From positions 1 through 7,108 of the forward strand of contig SKVX01000413.1 in NCBI GenBank assembly GCA_007129225.1: DNA of 7,108 nucleotides. Direction: 5' to 3'. This DNA comes from Halomonas sp. GTDB taxonomy: Bacteria; Pseudomonadota; Gammaproteobacteria; Pseudomonadales; Halomonadaceae. Within the stretch, counting starts at the first letter, position 1, and each line of letters opens with the position of its first letter. The position numbers and the translations under genes were made by a program. This document shows, in pieces, positions 6,251 to 7,108 of this stretch. The notes beneath the pieces are model-generated. The model did no database searches, was not told the origin of the DNA, and worked only from the letters and a program-made list of their open reading frames with translations.

Positions 6251-6261
6251 CAGACGCCTGC
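6222..6261 (+). repeat. 40-bp direct repeat, copy B (hydrolase gene remnant at the kinase 3' end)
   Basis: This matches 1793-1832 of the hydrolase gene at 36 of 40 positions. The hydrolase reading frame from 6223 gives AAGFHSADLTDAC, against AAGFHSANLAAAG in the intact gene. The kinase reads the same bases in another frame and stops at TGA 6248-6250. The match begins exactly where the kinase's conserved end (ALPA) finishes and fades near 6261. A decayed fragment of a related hydrolase gene, left by recombination, is the simplest reading. Confidence 0.75.
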
Positions 6262-6301
6262 ACCATGACGCGCAGGACCCAACAGAATCGCCAGCGTTCT
6301 G

Positions 6302-7108
6302 TCAGCGCTCCCCCGGGGAAGATTCGCTGCTGGAAGAGTACAGGCGATATAGGCTACGCCCTTCGTTCTTGGCTTGATACATCGCCTTGTCCGCTCTACC
6401 AAGCACCTCGGAATGGGCCAGTTCATGCTCATCGAGCGTGGCGATCCCTATGCTCACGGAAACGTCCAGGCTGATTCCCGCCAGCGAAACGGGGCGCTCC
6501 AGGGCACACAGGAACCGAGTGGCGACCGTGACGGCTTCTTCCTCATGCTCGATTCCCTCCAGCAGGATTGCGAATTCGTCGCCGGAGAGTCGGGCGGCCA
6601 AGCCGGGTGGCCGGACGCTATGTTTCAGGCGCTCGGCGATTTCCCTAAGCACCATGTCGCCCATGATGTGGCCATGCTCATCATTGATCGCCTTGAAGCT
6701 GTCGACATCGAGGAACATGATGGCGAACCCACGCCTCTCCCCGCCCGCTTCACGCCGTGTCGATACCTGCTCGAGCCGCTCAAGCAGGTGCGCCCGATTG
6801 GGCAGGCCGGTCAGGTTGTCGTGCATCACCTCATGCTTGAGCTGTTGCTCCACGGCCTTGCGTGTGGCGATCTCCTTTTCCAGCTCCCAGGTGCGTTCCC
6901 GCACCCTGAATTCCAGGGTCGCCTTGGCCTCGCGCAGAGAGGCCAGGGCACGCTTGCGTTCGAGGCTGCTGGCGATCTGGCTGGAAACGAACCGCAGGAG
7001 TTCCGAATCCTCCGGCTGAAAAAGCGTGTCATCGCGATAGCTCTGCACGGCCATGACCCCCAGCACACGCCCTTCGCAGCGTAGCGGCACGCCGAGCCAG
7101 GAGTGCGG
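6302..7108 (-). CDS. GAF-GGDEF diguanylate cyclase, N-terminus outside the window
   Basis: The frame stays open to the right edge, so this is the C-terminal 268 residues of a longer protein. Residue numbers count from the edge. Residues 1-52 are the end of a GAF sensor domain: SWLGVPL, then GRVLGVMAVQS and SSQIASSLERK. A GTG at 7090 lies inside SWLGVPL and cannot be the true start. A charged, probably coiled-coil helix (about 50-95) links to the GGDEF domain, which opens DNLTGLPNR (97-105). Metal-binding Asp134 is in FLDVDSFKAIND. The signature is SGDEF (175-179), a variant commonly compatible with activity. The usual inhibitory RxxD site reads RPPG (166-169), so product inhibition through that site is probably lost. 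No EAL domain follows; the chain ends in a serine-rich tail. It should make cyclic di-GMP from GTP in the cytoplasm in response to a GAF ligand. Its stop faces the kinase stop across 51 bases. Confidence 0.93.
   Translation of the reverse strand, partial: PHSWLGVPLRCEGRVLGVMAVQSYRDDTLFQPEDSELLRFVSSQIASSLERKRALASLREAKATLEFRVRERTWELEKEIATRKAVEQQLKHEVMHDNLTGLPNRAHLLERLEQVSTRREAGGERRGFAIMFLDVDSFKAINDEHGHIMGDMVLREIAERLKHSVRPPGLAARLSGDEFAILLEGIEHEEEAVTVATRFLCALERPVSLAGISLDVSVSIGIATLDEHELAHSEVLGRADKAMYQAKNEGRSLYRLYSSSSESSPGER

Noticed and set aside
6251..6301. Bidirectional terminator between the kinase and cyclase stops
   Set aside because: Only a weak CCTGC/GCAGG pairing with a large loop and no T runs was found.
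6374..7084. Forward frame of 236 codons across the diguanylate cyclase
   Set aside because: It is antisense to clear GAF and GGDEF motifs and has no recognisable domain.
1..7108. Defence island, prophage, CRISPR or biosynthetic cluster
   Set aside because: No nuclease, transposase, integrase, phage, Cas or assembly-line motif appears in any supported gene, and no regularly spaced repeats are present.

Overview
The window is GC-rich, with tightly packed genes and codons that mostly end in G or C. The protein set is a periplasmic-sensing two-component system, a CybB-type cytochrome b561 and two GGDEF proteins. This fits a Gram-negative proteobacterium; a gammaproteobacterium of the Halomonas/Pseudomonas kind is my best guess, by impression only. 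No rRNA, tRNA, CRISPR array, transposase or phage gene is visible.

Layout. (1) The 3' end of a GGDEF gene enters from the left (+), followed by about 175 bases with no convincing gene. (2) A DHDPS/NAL-family Schiff-base aldolase (380-1276, +) and a dienelactone-hydrolase-family protein (1353-2093, +) form a likely metabolic pair, closed by a perfect 10-bp stem-loop. (3) An MFS exporter-like gene (2224-3420, +) follows, with a promoter-like region that contains a perfect inverted repeat. (4) A four-helix cytochrome b561 (3454-3957, -) converges on it. (5) Divergent from the cytochrome is an OmpR-family response regulator (4137-4889, +) whose stop codon overlaps the start of a HAMP histidine kinase (4889-6250, +). 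(6) A GAF-GGDEF diguanylate cyclase (6302 to beyond the window end, -) converges on the kinase and is cut by the window edge.

How the parts may work together. The one-base regulator/kinase overlap makes them a clear two-component pair. The shared 179-base divergent region holds a palindrome and a repeated 9-mer, so control of the b561 gene by this regulator is a reasonable hypothesis. The aldolase and hydrolase probably act on small oxo-acid or lactone-type metabolites, but their substrates cannot be read from sequence. The two GGDEF genes lie at opposite edges on opposite strands and show no operon link.

The most unexpected signal is a 40-bp direct repeat with 36 identities, including 22 consecutive. 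It lies inside the dienelactone-hydrolase gene (1793-1832) and again across the extreme 3' end of the histidine-kinase gene (6222-6261). The second copy reads as hydrolase-like peptide in one frame, while the kinase reads through it in a different frame to reach its stop. This looks like a recombination scar that leaves a hydrolase gene fragment behind the kinase. I see no convincing new defence, mobile or biosynthetic system here; the rest is ordinary metabolic, transport and signalling content.
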